Assembly: GCF_002198115.1 (NCBI RefSeq)
Contig: NZ_NGNR01000001.1
Location: 936,296-1,000,295 of the forward strand
DNA length: 64,000 nucleotides
Origin: Robiginitalea sediminis
GTDB taxonomy: Bacteria; Bacteroidota; Bacteroidia; Flavobacteriales; Flavobacteriaceae
Direction: 5' to 3'
The notes under the pieces were generated by a model that was given only the letters and a program-made list of their open reading frames with translations, was not told the DNA's origin and made no database searches. Of the stretch, positions 1 through 9,436 are shown piece after piece (the first letter of the stretch is position 1; every line of letters begins with the position of its first letter). Both the position numbers and the translations under genes were made by a program.

Positions 1-1240
1 CCAGTACCTCCGGGATGCGGATGCCTGTTTCGTCCTGGTAGTTTTCCAGGATGCCGGCCAATACGCGCGGCAGGGCCAGGGCACTGCCGTTGAGGGTGTG
101 GGCCAGTTGGGGCTTGTCATTTCCTTCCCGGTAGCGCAGCTTCAGGCGGTTGGCCTGGAAGGCTTCGAAATTCGATACCGAGCTCACCTCCAGCCAGCGT
201 TCCTGGGCGGCAGACCAGACCTCAAAATCGTAGGTAAGGGCCGAGGTAAAACCCAAATCGCCCCCGCAGAGGCGCAGGATGCGGTAGGGCAGTTGCAGGG
301 CTTCCAGCAGGCCCTTCACGTGGGCCACCATGGTTTCCAGGGCCTTGTAAGAGGCCTCTGGGTGCTCCACGCGCACAATTTCCACCTTGTCGAACTGGTG
401 CAGGCGGTTAAGGCCGCGCACATGGGCGCCGTAACTGCCGGCCTCTCGACGGAAGCACGGGGAATAGGCGGTATAGCATACCGGGAGTTGGTCCGCACTC
501 AGGATCACATCCCGGAACAGGTTGGTTACCGGGACCTCCGCAGTGGGGATGAGGTAGAGCCCGTCTACCTGTACTTCGTACATCTGCCCTTCCTTATCCG
601 GGAGCTGCCCGGTGCCGTAGCCGGAGTCCGCATTTACCAGGTGGGGTACCTGGACTTCGGTATATCCGGCAGCGGTGTTGCGGTCCAGGAAAAACTGGAT
701 AAGCGCCCGTTGGAGCCTGGCCCCCTTTCCTTTGTAAACTGGGAACCCGGCCCCGGTGACCTTTACCCCGAGTTCAAAGTCTATCAGGTCGTGTTTCCCG
801 GCCAATTCCCAGTGGGGGAGGGCGCCTTCCGGCAGCACCGGTTTGGTGCCGCCCTGCCCCACTACCTCATTGTCTGTTTCGTCCTGCCCGGCGGGAACGC
901 TTTGGTGAGGGACGTTGGGCAGCTGATACAGGGCTTCCTGCAAGGCTTCCGCAGCCTGGTTAAGGGCTTCCCCCAGGGTTTTGGAGCGTTCCTTCAACCT
1001 TCCGGATTCCTCCTTCAATTCCTGCGCCTGGGCCGCTTTCCCTGTTTTGAAAAGTTCCCCGATTTCCTTCGATTTCCGGTTGGCTTCCGCCAGGGTTTCG
1101 TCGAGTTCGGCCTGCAGTTTGCGGCGCTCCCGGTCTAGCTCCAGGATTTCGCCGAGCATGGGACCGGCGTCCAGGCCTCGTTTGGCAAGCGCCTGCGCAA
1201 TGCGTTCGGATTCGTCCCGTAAAAGCTGAAGTGGCAACAT
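1..1240 (-). CDS. serS: Seryl-tRNA synthetase (C-terminus cut off by window edge)
   Basis: Class II aminoacyl-tRNA synthetase that charges tRNA-Ser with serine in the cytoplasm. Translating the minus strand from ATG at 1240 gives one open frame to the window edge: an N-terminal two-helix coiled-coil arm (about residues 1-110, rich in E, K, R, L), then the catalytic core with a motif-2 segment reading FRREAGSYG followed by RGLNRLHQFDKVE, diagnostic of SerRS. About 413 codons are present; the family is usually near 420-425 residues, so only the end (motif 3 tail) is missing. It stands alone, divergent from nothing visible; the next gene on the same strand ends far upstream at 2631. Identification is secure; the true stop lies outside the window. 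Confidence 0.96.
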   Translation of the reverse strand, partial: MLPLQLLRDESERIAQALAKRGLDAGPMLGEILELDRERRKLQAELDETLAEANRKSKEIGELFKTGKAAQAQELKEESGRLKERSKTLGEALNQAAEALQEALYQLPNVPHQSVPAGQDETDNEVVGQGGTKPVLPEGALPHWELAGKHDLIDFELGVKVTGAGFPVYKGKGARLQRALIQFFLDRNTAAGYTEVQVPHLVNADSGYGTGQLPDKEGQMYEVQVDGLYLIPTAEVPVTNLFRDVILSADQLPVCYTAYSPCFRREAGSYGAHVRGLNRLHQFDKVEIVRVEHPEASYKALETMVAHVKGLLEALQLPYRILRLCGGDLGFTSALTYDFEVWSAAQERWLEVSSVSNFEAFQANRLKLRYREGNDKPQLAHTLNGSALALPRVLAGILENYQDETGIRIPEVL

Positions 1241-1311
1241 AGGTCCTTGTTAAGACTGCAAATTTAAGGCGAAAATGCCGAATCCGCCAGCCGGGAATGG
1301 GGTGCGTTTTG

Positions 1312-2631
1312 CTATTCCTCCCAGGGTGCCGGCAAGATCCACGGGCTGGGTCTGAAGGGGTCCCAGGGAATCGAGGCCAGGTCGGTTTCAGGGTCTACAA
1401 AAGGGTGGAAAGGCCGGGTGTTGATCCGGACCTGTCCGCGGGCATAGACGGCAACCTCCCGCCTCTGTTCCCGGTAGTGTTGTTTCAGGTATTGCGCAAA
1501 TTGCCAGATAAAATCCGGGTAGGCCATTACCTTATGGATCTGGCTAGGCGTGAGGTGTTCTTTAAGATTGATTTCCCGGCTCCATTTGGTGGATTTGTCT
1601 ACCACCCGGAACCTGATGGCCCCCTGTCTGGAGCGCAGCATCATCCGCCAGCTCAGGCGGTGGCCTTCTTCGGTCCACAACACATCCCCGGGGATAAAAT
1701 GGTGTCGCAGTGGGAGGGTCAGTTGTACCCCCAGGTAGAGAGCCATAGCTGCTGTGGCCCACCTGTGGTACCCTGGCAATACAGGTGCATTCTTAACCAC
1801 CGCCTCCCGCCCCCTCAAAAAGCGTTTTCTAATGGTCTGCCCCGGATAAAAAAACAGGATAAAGGCCAGGGAGAGGTAGGGAAAAATCCCGATCTGCAGG
1901 ACAATGGAATTAAAGAGGTGGAAGAATACCGAGGCTGCCAGGGCGAAATTCCGGGTGGGGCGCCACAACAGGGCCGGAACCACCAGCAGGTCGAAAACAA
2001 TCCCGAACCCCCCTATGGCCTGGTGTGCCCAGGACTCCTGGAGCAAGGGGCCAATAACGGGGTACCCCGCCCGGGATTGCATCAACAACCCGATAAAGCT
2101 GAAGTCCAGCCAGTCGGTGTAGAGCTTGGCCAGGGCGGCGTAGGTATAGACAATGCCCAGTTGGCCTATCACCAGCCACTTCACCCAGGCCGGCATGGTA
2201 TCCGAGCGCCAGGTGGGATTTCGCCGCACATCGAGGGAAAGATTTCGGTGTGCCGGCATGAAGCACATCAGGGCACAGATCAGTACCAGCAGGTAATAGT
2301 GGTTGTTGTAGGCGGTCTTTTGCATGAGGTAAACCGCCGTCCACATGATCGTAAAAGCGGCCATGCTAAACCGGTACCGGTACCCTGCCATAACGGCCAG
2401 CCCCAACAGGCCCATTACCACGAAGTACACATACATCCAGGGGTGGGGCAGGGGTTGCAGCCACTCAAAGCCGATGAAGGAAAAGGTGAATTCGGGCTCC
2501 ACCAGGTTGCGACGCACCCACCCGGTAGCGATGGCCCCAAAGGTTTCCAGGCTTAGCAACAGCCCGAAACAGATGCGGAAAACCACCAGGGGGCTGTTGT
2601 CTATGCGGGAATAGAGGAAGTCGCGGATCAT
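1312..2631 (-). CDS. HTTM-domain (gamma-carboxylase-like) membrane protein
   Basis: 439-residue polytopic membrane protein of the HTTM / vitamin K-dependent gamma-carboxylase-like family. The N-terminal half (residues 10-290) contains several hydrophobic helices; the family's KTxxNNH-like motif is visible as K105-T-A-Y-N-N-H111, the position of the catalytic base region in the animal enzyme. The C-terminal ~150 residues are soluble and charged. Bacteroidota have many such proteins of unknown substrate, and no peptide substrate gene is obvious next to it, so carboxylase activity is inference only. Its ATG overlaps the stop of ribF by 4 bp (ATGA), so the two are translationally coupled. Confidence 0.85.
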   Translation of the reverse strand: MIRDFLYSRIDNSPLVVFRICFGLLLSLETFGAIATGWVRRNLVEPEFTFSFIGFEWLQPLPHPWMYVYFVVMGLLGLAVMAGYRYRFSMAAFTIMWTAVYLMQKTAYNNHYYLLVLICALMCFMPAHRNLSLDVRRNPTWRSDTMPAWVKWLVIGQLGIVYTYAALAKLYTDWLDFSFIGLLMQSRAGYPVIGPLLQESWAHQAIGGFGIVFDLLVVPALLWRPTRNFALAASVFFHLFNSIVLQIGIFPYLSLAFILFFYPGQTIRKRFLRGREAVVKNAPVLPGYHRWATAAMALYLGVQLTLPLRHHFIPGDVLWTEEGHRLSWRMMLRSRQGAIRFRVVDKSTKWSREINLKEHLTPSQIHKVMAYPDFIWQFAQYLKQHYREQRREVAVYARGQVRINTRPFHPFVDPETDLASIPWDPFRPSPWILPAPWEE

Positions 2632-3557
2632 GGCCTGCGGATGGCTGCCCGGGCTGCGGCCTCGTCGCGGGTGAGTTGCTCCCGCAGGGCATCCAGGGAT
2701 TCGAACTTGCGTTCCTCCCGGAGCCGGGTGATGAGGTTTACCCGTATTTCCTTGTCGTAGAGGTCCTCTTCGAGGTCGAAGAAGTGGATCTCGATATGCC
2801 GTCCGCTACCTTCCACGGTTGGGTTGGTGCCGATGTTCATCATCCCGTAAACCTGTCGTCCCGACAAGGTGCTGCTCACCGTGTATACCCCATTTGCGGG
2901 GATCAGTTTATAGGTAGCCCCAACCTGGAGGTTGGCTGTTGGGAAGCCCAGGGTGCGCCCCAGCTGTTTCCCCGGCTTTACAATTCCAGAAAGCATGTAG
3001 GGGTAGCCCAGGTAGGCGTTGGCGGTTTCCAGGTCCCCTGTTTCCAGGGCGTTGCGAATCTTAGTAGAACTTACCGAAACATCCCTGATTTCCTGGGCAG
3101 GGATTTCCTCCACCTCAAAATCGTAGAGGTTTCCGAAGGCGATCAGGTCCTGAATGCTCGCCGTGCGGTTGCGCCCGAAGCGGTGGTCGTACCCGATGAT
3201 GACCTTGCGGGCCTTGAGGGTGTCCACCAGGACATCCCGCACAAAATCGGTGGCCGTAAGTCGTGAAAAGGACGCCGTAAAGGGGTGGATCACCAGGCAG
3301 TCCAGGCCCATGGCTGCCAGGATATCCGATTTTTCCTCTATGGTATTGAGCAGCCTGATATCGCTGTCCTTTTGCAGAACCATCCGCGGGTGCGGGAAAA
3401 ATGTGAGGAGGGTAGACTGTAAATCCGCACCGGAGGCGCTGGCCTGCAGGCGTTCCAGGATGGTCCGGTGCCCGATGTGGACCCCATCGAAGGTTCCGAT
3501 GGTAACCACGCTGGGCCGTATGCTGTCGTAATGGGAAAGGCCTCGAACGGTTAACAC
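2628..3557 (-). CDS. ribF: Bifunctional riboflavin kinase / FAD synthetase
   Basis: 309 residues, the usual length for RibF, which makes FMN from riboflavin and then FAD. The N-terminal nucleotidyltransferase domain has the signature TIGTFDGVHIGH (about residues 20-31) and later GYDHRFGRNR (the H-F-G-like loop); the C-terminal flavokinase domain has GRTLGFPTANL and the GTNPTV segment. The frame opens with GTG at 3557; no better upstream ATG exists in frame. It is the first gene of a two-gene operon with the HTTM protein, and is divergent from the secreted protease with only about 50 bp between them, so the two promoters must lie back to back. Confidence 0.96.
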   Translation of the reverse strand: MLTVRGLSHYDSIRPSVVTIGTFDGVHIGHRTILERLQASASGADLQSTLLTFFPHPRMVLQKDSDIRLLNTIEEKSDILAAMGLDCLVIHPFTASFSRLTATDFVRDVLVDTLKARKVIIGYDHRFGRNRTASIQDLIAFGNLYDFEVEEIPAQEIRDVSVSSTKIRNALETGDLETANAYLGYPYMLSGIVKPGKQLGRTLGFPTANLQVGATYKLIPANGVYTVSSTLSGRQVYGMMNIGTNPTVEGSGRHIEIHFFDLEEDLYDKEIRVNLITRLREERKFESLDALREQLTRDEAAARAAIRRP

Positions 3558-3606
3558 GGAATCAAAATAATAAAAAAGCTTATTTTAGGTGGTCAAATCT
3601 TCCTGG

Positions 3607-6600
3607 ATGTCGACAAAATTACGTCTGTTTCTCACAATAGCCGCATTCTTCCTCTCCTTTTCTTCCCAGGCCCAGCAAATACCTGATTTCTGGCAGCAGG
3701 ACCGGGAGGGAGGTCCGGTGCGTTCTGCCTCCGGGGCGGTCCTAAGCCTTGCACAGACAGGTGTTTTCCGCCTGGAGGAAGCCCCTGTGCGGGAGGCCCT
3801 GCGCCCCCTGCAAACCGGGGAGCGCGCCGAGGTAGTCCTGTATTTTCCCGAACGCGGAGGCGGGAGGATGGCCTACCGGGTGGTGGAGCGCCCGGTTATG
3901 GCGCCGCAGTTGCAGGAGCGGTATCCTGAAATCCGGTCCTACCTGGGGGTCTCGGTAACGGACCCCTCCCGGCGGATTCGCTTCAGTATGTCCCCTGATG
4001 GGTTCCAGGCGATGGTCCGCGATGGGGAGCGAACCGTGTTTATCGAGAAGGTGCCGGATACCCCAAACCGGTATGCCCTCTTTTCCGACCAGGACAAGGA
4101 GGTCGTCCCCTCTGCCTGGAAGTGTACTACCGAGGCCCTGGCGGCAAAGGCGCCGGCTCCGGAAACAACCGCGGCCAAGCTGGCCGACGATCAGCTGCTG
4201 CGAACCTACCGTTTGGCCGTAGCGGCCTCTGGTGAGTATACGGACTACCACGGGGGTACCGTGGCCGAGGCCCTTGCGGCCATCAATGCCACCCTTACCC
4301 GGATCAACGAAGTTTTTGAGCGCGACCTGGCTATTCGCATGGAGCTAATTTCCACTACGGACCAGGTTATCTTTACCGATCCATCCACGGATCCCTTTGG
4401 GGGAAACCTCAGTGCGGAGGTTCAGAATACACTCGATACGCGTATTGGACCTGCGGCCTACGATATCGGCCACCTCTTCCATCAGGGGGGCGAGGCCGGC
4501 AATGCCGGTTCTATAGGGGCGGTTTGCGTGGATGGCCGTAAAGGCAGTGCCTATGCCGCAACCCCAACCCCCGAAGGCGACCGGTTCGACCTGGACTTTG
4601 TAGCCCACGAAATGGGACACCAGTTCGGGGCCAACCACACCTGGTCCTTCGATACCGAGGGCACCGGGGTACAGGCTGAACCTGCCAGTGGGACCACCAT
4701 CATGGGCTATGCCGGGATCGTCCCCGGAGATAACGTAGCGCTCAATGGAGACGATTATTTCCACTATTACAGTGTTCAGCAGATAGGTAGTTATGTGGCC
4801 GGGGCCTCCTGTGGTTCCCAGACGGCCCTTACCAATGTGCCCCCTGTGGTTACCCCCCAGCCCGACTATCTGATCCCGCAGGGTACCGCCTTTGTGCTAG
4901 AAGCCGCGGCCACAGACCCGGATGTAACCAATGTCCTTACCTATGCATGGGAACAAATAGACAATGGGGTGGTAACTACAGGCACCTTTGGGCCGGAAAA
5001 CCCTGCAGGAGCCAATTTCAGGTCCCTGCCCCCAAGCCTCTCACCAAGGAGGTACTTCCCGGCGCTCCAACAGGTGGCAGCCGGTGACCTGACCCAGACC
5101 AACCCCTCTACCGGGTCTGCCTGGGAAACCCTGTCGGAGGTGGAACGGGACTTCAACTTTGCAGTAACCGTCCGGGACAATGCCCCCGGTGGTGGCCAGA
5201 CCGGGGCAGATCTGGTAAAAGTTTCGGTTCTGGCGGCAGCCGGACCGTTTCGGGTAGTATCCCAGCAAAGTGCACAAACCTACGCTGCTGGCAGTATCCA
5301 GTCTGTGACCTGGGATGTGGCCGGGACACGGGATGGCCCCATCAATGCGCAGCAGGTAGATATATTCCTGTCCCTGGATGGGGGCCAGAGCTTTACCATA
5401 CCCCTGGTTTCCGGGGTGCCCAACAGCGGAAGCGCACAGGTGCAGCTCCCGGGCAATGCCACCACCCAGGGGCGGTTGATGGTAAAGGCAACGAACAATA
5501 TCTTTTTTGCTGTTAACGCAGCGGATTTTACGATTACCGAAGCGCCCTTTGTGCTCGAGGCGGCGAAGTTGGAGGCTGCTTCCTGCCAGCCTTCGGATGC
5601 CGTCTTTAGCTTTAATTACCAGAGTTTTTCCGGTTTTGCGGAAACCGTGGACCTTTCGATTGCAAACCTGCCAGCGGGTCTTACCGCCGTGTTTACTCCG
5701 GCCCAGGTCCAGGCGAGCGATACGCCCGTAACCCTGACCCTGTCCGGTACCGCAGGGGTAGCACCTGGTACCTATACCCTCGCCCTGGAGGCCACGGCAC
5801 CCGGCAGCAGTTTCGGCCTGCCTTTGGAGTTGCAGCTCGCTGCAGGAACCCTGCCCGCACCTTCCTTGCTGCTTCCAACCGACGGGTCAACCGGGGTAAG
5901 TTACCGTCCGCAATTGCAGTGGACGGCACCCTCAGGAGCCGATTCATATGAGATACAACTGGCCACAGACCCCGGGTTCAGCACCATTTTCTTTGAAGGG
6001 GAAGTATACGAACCCCGCTACGTGCCGGATGCTCTGGATGCCGATACAGTGTATTACTGGAGGGTGAAGGTCATCAATGCCTGTGGGGAAGGGGCCTTCG
6101 GGTCGGCATTTACGTTCAGGACTATTTCCACCGAATGCAGGACCCTCGCCGCCCAGGGCTTACCTGCGGTGATATCGACCACAGGAACCCCAACGGTAAC
6201 ATCCTCGGTCACCTTTGCCGATAACCTCGTGGTTTCCGATGCCCGTGTTATCCTGGATATCGACCACAGCTACCTCTCCGATTTGGTGGTGACTTTGCGT
6301 TCCCCAGCCGGGACGGAAATCACCCTTTTTGCCAATTCCTGTGCAGAGGCCAATGACGTGAACGCCACCTTTCAACAGGACGCCCCCCCATACCTGTGTG
6401 GGAACAACCCCGCCATCTCCGGAGTAGTCCGGCCCCTGGGGTCCCTGAACTCCTTTGCCGGGGAGAGTAGTTTCGGGGAGTGGGTGCTCACTATCCGGGA
6501 TACCGCCCCTGCAGACGGCGGGCAGCTCAACGGGTTCAGTCTGGAGCTTTGCGTTGAAGGCGCATTCCGCCCGGATGCCGATGGGGATGGCGTTTTCGAC

Positions 6601-7389
6601 GACGGGGATGACCTCTGCCCGGGTACCCCCCCGGGAGTGCCGGTAGATACGAATGGTTGCCAGGTTTACCGTTTCGCCCAGGACCAGTTCCAGGTGGAAC
6701 TGAACTCGGAAAGCTGTATCGGGCAGGCAGACGGATCGGTGAATGTCACCGCCTCCGAAGCCCTGGCATACACCTATACCCTTACGGGCCCGGGGGTAAA
6801 CCAGACAGCTGCCTTTTCGACGGATTTCAGTTTCGGAGGCCTGGCACAGGGGACCTATGCGCTCTGTATTGGTGCCACAGATGGCAGTATCGTATACGAG
6901 CAACAGTGTTTTGATGTAAATATTACAAGCCCTGACCCCTTAAGCGTGGTTACCGACCTCTCCGCCGACGGCACCCGCCTGCGCCTGCAGGTGGATGGGG
7001 CTCCCTTGTACCGGATAGAATGGAACGGTACGGTGCAGGAGGTGGTTTCGGGGTCCTACGAGTTTGCGATGGAAAGCGGTGGCAATGCGCTCAAGGTGGA
7101 AGCCCTCCCGGCGTGCAAGGGCAGCTACGAGGAATCCTTCTTTTATTCCGACCAGACCCTTGCGGCTCCAAACCCGTTTTCCGGTTACCTGCAGGTTTTT
7201 GCACCGGACCCGCAGCAGGCGCTACGATTGGAATTGTTCAACGCTTCCGGGGTGCTCGTCCTCTCCCGCGTACTGCCTGCAGGAGGCCAGACAAGGCAAG
7301 CCTACCTACCGCCCCTACCCTCCGGATTATACCTGGTACGCCTGCGTCAGGGCAACCAGGTGCAAACCCTTAAAATGTTCAGGCAATGA
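3607..7389 (+). CDS. Secreted reprolysin-like metalloprotease with P domain and T9SS sorting domain
   Basis: A 1,260-residue exported zinc protease. ATG at 3607 is preferred over an upstream in-frame GTG (3589) because it gives a clean signal peptide (MSTKLRLFLTIAAFFLSFSSQAQ). The zinc site HEMGHQFGANH is at residues 334-344, matching HExxHxxGxxH of the M12B/metzincin group. Behind it lie Ig/fibronectin-like repeats (roughly 400-840), a proprotein-convertase P domain (about 850-985), an Asp-rich calcium-binding stretch (DADGDGVFDDGDD, about 995-1010), and a C-terminal type A sorting domain ending in PSGLYLVRLRQGNQVQTLKMFRQ-like sequence, the hallmark of type IX secretion cargo. Probable extracellular protein degradation. 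Stop overlaps the next gene by 4 bp. Confidence 0.92.
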   Translation: MSTKLRLFLTIAAFFLSFSSQAQQIPDFWQQDREGGPVRSASGAVLSLAQTGVFRLEEAPVREALRPLQTGERAEVVLYFPERGGGRMAYRVVERPVMAPQLQERYPEIRSYLGVSVTDPSRRIRFSMSPDGFQAMVRDGERTVFIEKVPDTPNRYALFSDQDKEVVPSAWKCTTEALAAKAPAPETTAAKLADDQLLRTYRLAVAASGEYTDYHGGTVAEALAAINATLTRINEVFERDLAIRMELISTTDQVIFTDPSTDPFGGNLSAEVQNTLDTRIGPAAYDIGHLFHQGGEAGNAGSIGAVCVDGRKGSAYAATPTPEGDRFDLDFVAHEMGHQFGANHTWSFDTEGTGVQAEPASGTTIMGYAGIVPGDNVALNGDDYFHYYSVQQIGSYVAGASCGSQTALTNVPPVVTPQPDYLIPQGTAFVLEAAATDPDVTNVLTYAWEQIDNGVVTTGTFGPENPAGANFRSLPPSLSPRRYFPALQQVAAGDLTQTNPSTGSAWETLSEVERDFNFAVTVRDNAPGGGQTGADLVKVSVLAAAGPFRVVSQQSAQTYAAGSIQSVTWDVAGTRDGPINAQQVDIFLSLDGGQSFTIPLVSGVPNSGSAQVQLPGNATTQGRLMVKATNNIFFAVNAADFTITEAPFVLEAAKLEAASCQPSDAVFSFNYQSFSGFAETVDLSIANLPAGLTAVFTPAQVQASDTPVTLTLSGTAGVAPGTYTLALEATAPGSSFGLPLELQLAAGTLPAPSLLLPTDGSTGVSYRPQLQWTAPSGADSYEIQLATDPGFSTIFFEGEVYEPRYVPDALDADTVYYWRVKVINACGEGAFGSAFTFRTISTECRTLAAQGLPAVISTTGTPTVTSSVTFADNLVVSDARVILDIDHSYLSDLVVTLRSPAGTEITLFANSCAEANDVNATFQQDAPPYLCGNNPAISGVVRPLGSLNSFAGESSFGEWVLTIRDTAPADGGQLNGFSLELCVEGAFRPDADGDGVFDDGDDLCPGTPPGVPVDTNGCQVYRFAQDQFQVELNSESCIGQADGSVNVTASEALAYTYTLTGPGVNQTAAFSTDFSFGGLAQGTYALCIGATDGSIVYEQQCFDVNITSPDPLSVVTDLSADGTRLRLQVDGAPLYRIEWNGTVQEVVSGSYEFAMESGGNALKVEALPACKGSYEESFFYSDQTLAAPNPFSGYLQVFAPDPQQALRLELFNASGVLVLSRVLPAGGQTRQAYLPPLPSGLYLVRLRQGNQVQTLKMFRQ

Positions 7390-8072
7390 AAGTAAGGCTG
7401 GTTATACTGGTGGTAGCAATTATCGTATGGGGGTGCGGGAGCGACGACGGCCCAAAGGTGCCCGGGCAGGTAGTGCTTCAATTCCCGGACAATAATTCGC
7501 TCTGCATCACCGGTGTTCCTGTTACCCCCCAAACCAGCGAAGTGGTATTCAACTGGCAAGTGGCCAGCAATGCCGCCACCTACGAATTAACCGTCTCCCG
7601 GATGGGTTCCGGGCTGGTGGAACGAATCATTACCAGTGGCGTCAGTGCGCCCGTGGTAATAGACAGGGGGGCGCCCTATTCCTGGAGCGTAACCGCCCGG
7701 AATTCCAATGGTGACCCGGGTCCTGCAAGCAATACCTGGCAATTTTTTAACGCGGGTTCCGAACAAGACTATCCACCCTTTCCGGCTCAACTTGAGCTGC
7801 CGGTCTCCGGGAGCACAGTTGCCGCTAACGGGAATGGGGAAGTTACGCTGCAATGGAGTGGGGCCGATGCCGATGGTGACCTGTCCACTTTCGAGATCTA
7901 CCTGGGAACGGATGCAGGAAACCTGAGCCTGCTGACAACGGTCGTAGCGGGGACCACTTCCGTTAGTGCTCCTGTTACGGGAGGCGGTACCGTGTACTAC
8001 TGGGAAGTGCGGTCCCTGGACGCCCAGGGGAATGCCTCTCTTTCGGGTACGGGTTCCTTCCGGGTCCTGTAA
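7386..8072 (+). CDS. Surface lipoprotein with fibronectin III-like domains
   Basis: 228-residue lipoprotein: short hydrophobic leader then Cys17 in VWGC. The residues after Cys are GSDDG, resembling the S/D-rich surface-export signal of Flavobacteriia lipoproteins, so an outer-surface location is likely. The rest is two beta-sandwich (fibronectin type III-like) modules, each with W-x-V/W-S-V-like strands and DGDLSTFEIYLG in the second. No catalytic motif is visible. Its ATG overlaps the protease stop (ATGA), so it is probably translated with the protease; a role as partner, substrate-binding protein or surface anchor for that enzyme is inference. Confidence 0.8.
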   Translation: MKVRLVILVVAIIVWGCGSDDGPKVPGQVVLQFPDNNSLCITGVPVTPQTSEVVFNWQVASNAATYELTVSRMGSGLVERIITSGVSAPVVIDRGAPYSWSVTARNSNGDPGPASNTWQFFNAGSEQDYPPFPAQLELPVSGSTVAANGNGEVTLQWSGADADGDLSTFEIYLGTDAGNLSLLTTVVAGTTSVSAPVTGGGTVYYWEVRSLDAQGNASLSGTGSFRVL

Positions 8073-8073
8073 C

Positions 8074-8700
8074 TCAGGTGCCGTTAAACTGATTCATGGT
8101 GAGGGAAGCCCCGGCCAGGACAAAAGACCGGATGAGTTCCGAACTGCGTTCCAGGCGAGGGGGCAGGGCCTCTTCCTCTTCCCCGGACCACTGACCCAGC
8201 ACATAGTCTACCTGCCTGCCTTTGCTGAACTCGGAACCGATGCCGAAGCGGAATCGCGGATATTGGGTGGTGCCCAGGACCTCCTGTATGTCCTTGAGTC
8301 CGTTATGACCGCCGTCACTCCCTTTGGTTTTGAGCCGGAGCGTCCCAAAGGGGAGGTTCAGGTCGTCCGTTACAACCAGCAGGTTGGATACCGGGATTTT
8401 TTCTTTCTCCAGCCAGTATTTCACGGCCTTGCCGCTGCGGTTCATATAGGTAGAAGGTTTCAGGCAGCAAACCTGGCGGCCCTTGATCCGGAAGGTCGCA
8501 ATATCGCCCAGACGGTCTGTTTGGAAGTCGGCCTCAAGGGAACGGGCCAGGTGGTCCAGCACCTTAAACCCGATATTGTGACGGGTGTTCTCGTATTCCG
8601 GCCCGATATTGCCCAGGCCGGCTATCAGGAATTTCTTCATAGGGTCCGATTCGTCCAGCCTTCCGGCCTTACGTTTGAAAAATGGGAACCAGCGCCACAC
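8074..8700 (-). CDS. pth: Peptidyl-tRNA hydrolase
   Basis: Cleaves peptidyl-tRNA released from stalled ribosomes. The core begins [25 protein letters not shown], with the catalytic His in TRHNIGF, then [38 protein letters not shown] and RFRFGIG, all family signatures. The frame opens at GTG 8700 with a 20-residue extension ([12 protein letters not shown]...) before the ATG at 8640 where most family members start. A TATTTTTG promoter box lies just upstream of the GTG, so both starts are possible; I give the longer form. Upstream on the same strand is rplY with a terminator between. Function is certain, start is not. Confidence 0.93.
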   Translation of the reverse strand: MWRWFPFFKRKAGRLDESDPMKKFLIAGLGNIGPEYENTRHNIGFKVLDHLARSLEADFQTDRLGDIATFRIKGRQVCCLKPSTYMNRSGKAVKYWLEKEKIPVSNLLVVTDDLNLPFGTLRLKTKGSDGGHNGLKDIQEVLGTTQYPRFRFGIGSEFSKGRQVDYVLGQWSGEEEEALPPRLERSSELIRSFVLAGASLTMNQFNGT

Positions 8701-8714
8701 AGCGGATGTTTTCC

Positions 8715-8722
8715 CAAAAATA
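8715..8722 (-). promoter_or_regulatory. Candidate TAnnTTTG -7 box for pth
   Basis: On the minus strand the sequence reads TATTTTTG, an exact match to the Bacteroidota -7 consensus TAnnTTTG, about 15 nt before the GTG at 8700. The expected -33 TTTG is not clear because that position falls in the rplY terminator hairpin, so confidence is limited. Confidence 0.4.
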
Positions 8723-8725
8723 CAA

Positions 8726-8750
8726 AAAGCACCCCGGGAAGGGGTGCTTT
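8726..8750 (-). terminator. Rho-independent terminator after rplY
   Basis: Perfect stem AAAGCACCCC / GGGGTGCTTT with a 5-nt loop; on the minus strand it is followed by a T-run (TTTTTG). It lies 22 bp downstream of the rplY stop and separates rplY from pth. Confidence 0.85.
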
Positions 8751-8771
8751 CTATAGGTATAGAAGGATTCC

Positions 8772-9416
8772 TTATTCGTTGGATTCCGCTGCAGGGGCTT
8801 CGGCTCCTTCGGCAGCAGCTTCTGCTCCTTCTTCTGTTTCTTCCTCGTCGTCCTCAACGTCTGCGATGGCCGTACGGGAAGTTTTCACCTGTACGATTAC
8901 AGTGTTGTCCGGGTGGAGGATGGTAAAGTCATCGCTCTTCACGCTTTCCACGGCGATGTTATCACCAATGCGAAGCTTGGAGATATCCACGTTAAAGAAA
9001 TCCGGCAGGTTGGCCGGAAGGGCGCGGATAGCGAGCTTGCGCTTGCGGAAAAGCAGGCGGCCACCGTTGCGGACACCGGGAGAATTCCCCTCCAGGCGTA
9101 CCGGGATGTCCATGGTCACCGGCTTGTCTTCGAAGAGCTGGTAAAAATCCACGTGCAGGATGCTGTCCGTTACCGGGTGGAACTGGATGTCCTGCATTAC
9201 GGCGGTTACTTTCTCTCCGTTTTCGAGCTCAATTACCACAGTATGCGCATTGGGAGTGTACACCAGGTCTTTGAACGACATTTCATCTGCTGAAAAGTGC
9301 AATGGCGATTCCCCCCCGTATACTACGCAAGGGACCTTTCCAGCATTACGTAGGGCCTTGGTCGACTTCTTGCCCACGCTTTCTCTTTCTGATCCTTTGA
9401 TTGTAATTGATTTCAT
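8772..9416 (-). CDS. rplY: Ribosomal protein bL25 (Ctc/TL5 form)
   Basis: 214 residues: an N-terminal 5S rRNA-binding L25 domain ([28 protein letters not shown]..., residues 8-95) followed by the beta-rich TL5/Ctc domain (about 100-185) and an acidic, Ala/Glu-rich tail ([20 protein letters not shown]...). This is the long form standard in Bacteroidota. It lies 20 bp downstream of prs on the same strand, the common prs-rplY-pth order of many bacteria, so prs and rplY are probably co-transcribed; the terminator at 8726-8750 ends that unit. Confidence 0.96.
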   Translation of the reverse strand: MKSITIKGSERESVGKKSTKALRNAGKVPCVVYGGESPLHFSADEMSFKDLVYTPNAHTVVIELENGEKVTAVMQDIQFHPVTDSILHVDFYQLFEDKPVTMDIPVRLEGNSPGVRNGGRLLFRKRKLAIRALPANLPDFFNVDISKLRIGDNIAVESVKSDDFTILHPDNTVIVQVKTSRTAIADVEDDEEETEEGAEAAAEGAEAPAAESNE

Positions 9417-9436
9417 TATAATGGTTTAAATAAATC

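Noticed and set aside
98-1138. 346-codon plus-strand frame opposite serS
   Set aside because: The opposite strand encodes an unmistakable seryl-tRNA synthetase that runs off the window edge.
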